Source: Rhizobiaceae bacterium (GTDB taxonomy: Bacteria; Pseudomonadota; Alphaproteobacteria; Rhizobiales; Rhizobiaceae). From it: 64,000 bases of DNA. Positions within the stretch are counted from its first letter, which is position 1; each line of letters begins with the position of its first letter. A program made the translations under genes and the position numbers. The stretch lies in NCBI GenBank assembly GCA_019635775.1, contig JAHBYU010000002.1, positions 372,001-436,000 on the forward strand, given 5' to 3'. Of the stretch, positions 63,276 through 64,000 are shown piece by piece. The notes beneath the pieces were generated by a model. It did not search any database. It was not told the origin of the DNA and saw only the letters and a program-made list of their open reading frames with translations.

Positions 63276-64000
63276 ATGGCCAAAGTCGATACCCGGCGTG
63301 TCGAGATGTCGGGGCGAACCCCTCAGGAGCATCAGGATATCGTTCGTGCCCTCGAGACAGACCCCAGAGGCACCGGAACTGTCCGGCTGGACTTCGAGCG
63401 CGGCGGTTTTGATGGCTGGAGCGTACGGCGGCTTGCACGGGAATATTCGGCCATTATCCAGGGCGATATCGTGCGAACGGGACAGAAGGCCTGCCGGTTC
63501 GAAATCAGACCTGGGGACTATGTGTCGCAGGGGCTTCGGGCTGAATTGCGCGACTGGTACAACGCGCCTTTCGATGCCGATACCTGGTACGGGTTCTCAA
63601 CTTTCCTGCCGGAGGATTTCTCGCCTCCGGCCGGGGTTGGCGTCGTTCTCGCGCAATGGCATGACCAGGCCGAACTGGGCGACCCGGCCGGCAAGCCGCC
63701 TCTTGCAATACGCTATCTCGACGGAACCCTGCGATTCACCGGCGCGTTCGCCGAAGTCGCGTCACACGATCCCGACCGTCGCTACACATTCCACGAGATA
63801 CCCGATGTTGCCCTTGGACGATGGCTTGATTTTGTCTTTCGCATTTATTGGTCGAGATCGGGCGCGTCGAGCATCGACGCATTTCTCGACGGCAGGAGCA
63901 TTTTCCAGTTCAGGGGTCCGCTGGGCTACCGCAACCAGATAAAGGGCCCTTATTTCAAGCTTGGGGTCTATGCGAGCGGCGATATTGACGGGCCGTTGGT
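63276..64000 (+). CDS. polysaccharide-lyase-like protein (heparin-lyase-I-like fold), 3' end cut by window edge
   Basis: 241 visible residues from the ATG at 63276, open to the window edge. The text VRLDFERGGFDGWSVRRL, RAELRDWYN, WYGFSTFLPEDF, VVLAQWHDQAELGDPAGKPP, and IKGPYFKLGVYASGD matches the jelly-roll polysaccharide-lyase family (PF14099, heparin lyase I-like). No signal peptide is evident at this start (MAKVDTRRVEMSGRT), though a later or missing one cannot be excluded. Divergent from the glycan operon, so it may trim or release the glycan made there. Confidence 0.78.
   Translation, partial: MAKVDTRRVEMSGRTPQEHQDIVRALETDPRGTGTVRLDFERGGFDGWSVRRLAREYSAIIQGDIVRTGQKACRFEIRPGDYVSQGLRAELRDWYNAPFDADTWYGFSTFLPEDFSPPAGVGVVLAQWHDQAELGDPAGKPPLAIRYLDGTLRFTGAFAEVASHDPDRRYTFHEIPDVALGRWLDFVFRIYWSRSGASSIDAFLDGRSIFQFRGPLGYRNQIKGPYFKLGVYASGDIDGPL

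Overview
The window is gene-dense, GC-rich chromosomal DNA that looks like an alphaproteobacterium of the order Hyphomicrobiales (Rhizobiales), most likely a Phyllobacteriaceae/Mesorhizobium-type organism. The grounds are the CIRCE-controlled groESL operon, the run cysQ / DUF4170 / DUF374 acyltransferase / waaA / lpxK / DUF2093 / mutL, the run HAD-IIA / ribF / ileS, a MutL carrying the endonuclease motif, and the overall protein flavour. I see no tRNA, rRNA, insertion sequence, prophage or CRISPR array. The assignment rests on gene content and order, not on a search.

Layout. 1-1772 (minus): 3'-truncated groEL and groES under a perfect CIRCE operator. 1941-5190 (plus): a marR-emrA-emrB drug-efflux operon with a palindromic operator candidate. 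5208-10456 (minus): two tandem TadG-like von Willebrand A proteins and a degenerate EAL-domain membrane protein. 10633-24277: mainly housekeeping (HAD hydrolase, ribF, HdeD-like protein, MipA-like outer-membrane protein, ileS, a lipoprotein, tadA, an Arg-rich extended rluB, rsmD, an active/inactive pair of M16 peptidases). 24274-30913 (plus): patatin-like esterase, pmbA, cysQ, then the lipid A/Kdo genes (DUF374 acyltransferase, waaA, lpxK). 30923-36951: DUF2093, secreted unknowns, mutL, a GNAT enzyme and a GGDEF-EAL protein. 37163-41562: glutaryl-CoA dehydrogenase, a cupin with a textbook terminator, and the threonine-degradation pair kbl-tdh. 41692-42717: three small membrane proteins.

The most interesting part is 42817-57016, which reads as a cyclic-nucleotide signalling island. 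A soluble class III cyclase (minus) faces a DUF3095 protein with cyclase-like metal motifs. Downstream, all on the plus strand, come a complete peptide-type ABC importer, an 892-residue ABC-exporter-like protein whose Walker A, signature, Walker B and switch motifs are all destroyed and whose NBD carries a large insertion, a stand-alone cyclic-nucleotide-binding domain protein, an MBL-fold hydrolase and a membrane-bound class III cyclase. The last four are tightly packed (spacings 40 nt, 3 nt and a 4-nt overlap). A synthesis / sensing / possible hydrolysis / membrane-output arrangement is a reasonable hypothesis; nothing in the sequence proves it.

Abutting that island tail-to-tail is a six-gene translationally coupled minus-strand operon (57017-63050) of four glycosyltransferases, a histidine phosphatase and a polysaccharide deacetylase. 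It is divergent from a polysaccharide-lyase-like gene cut by the right edge. This looks like an uncharacterised surface-glycan locus.
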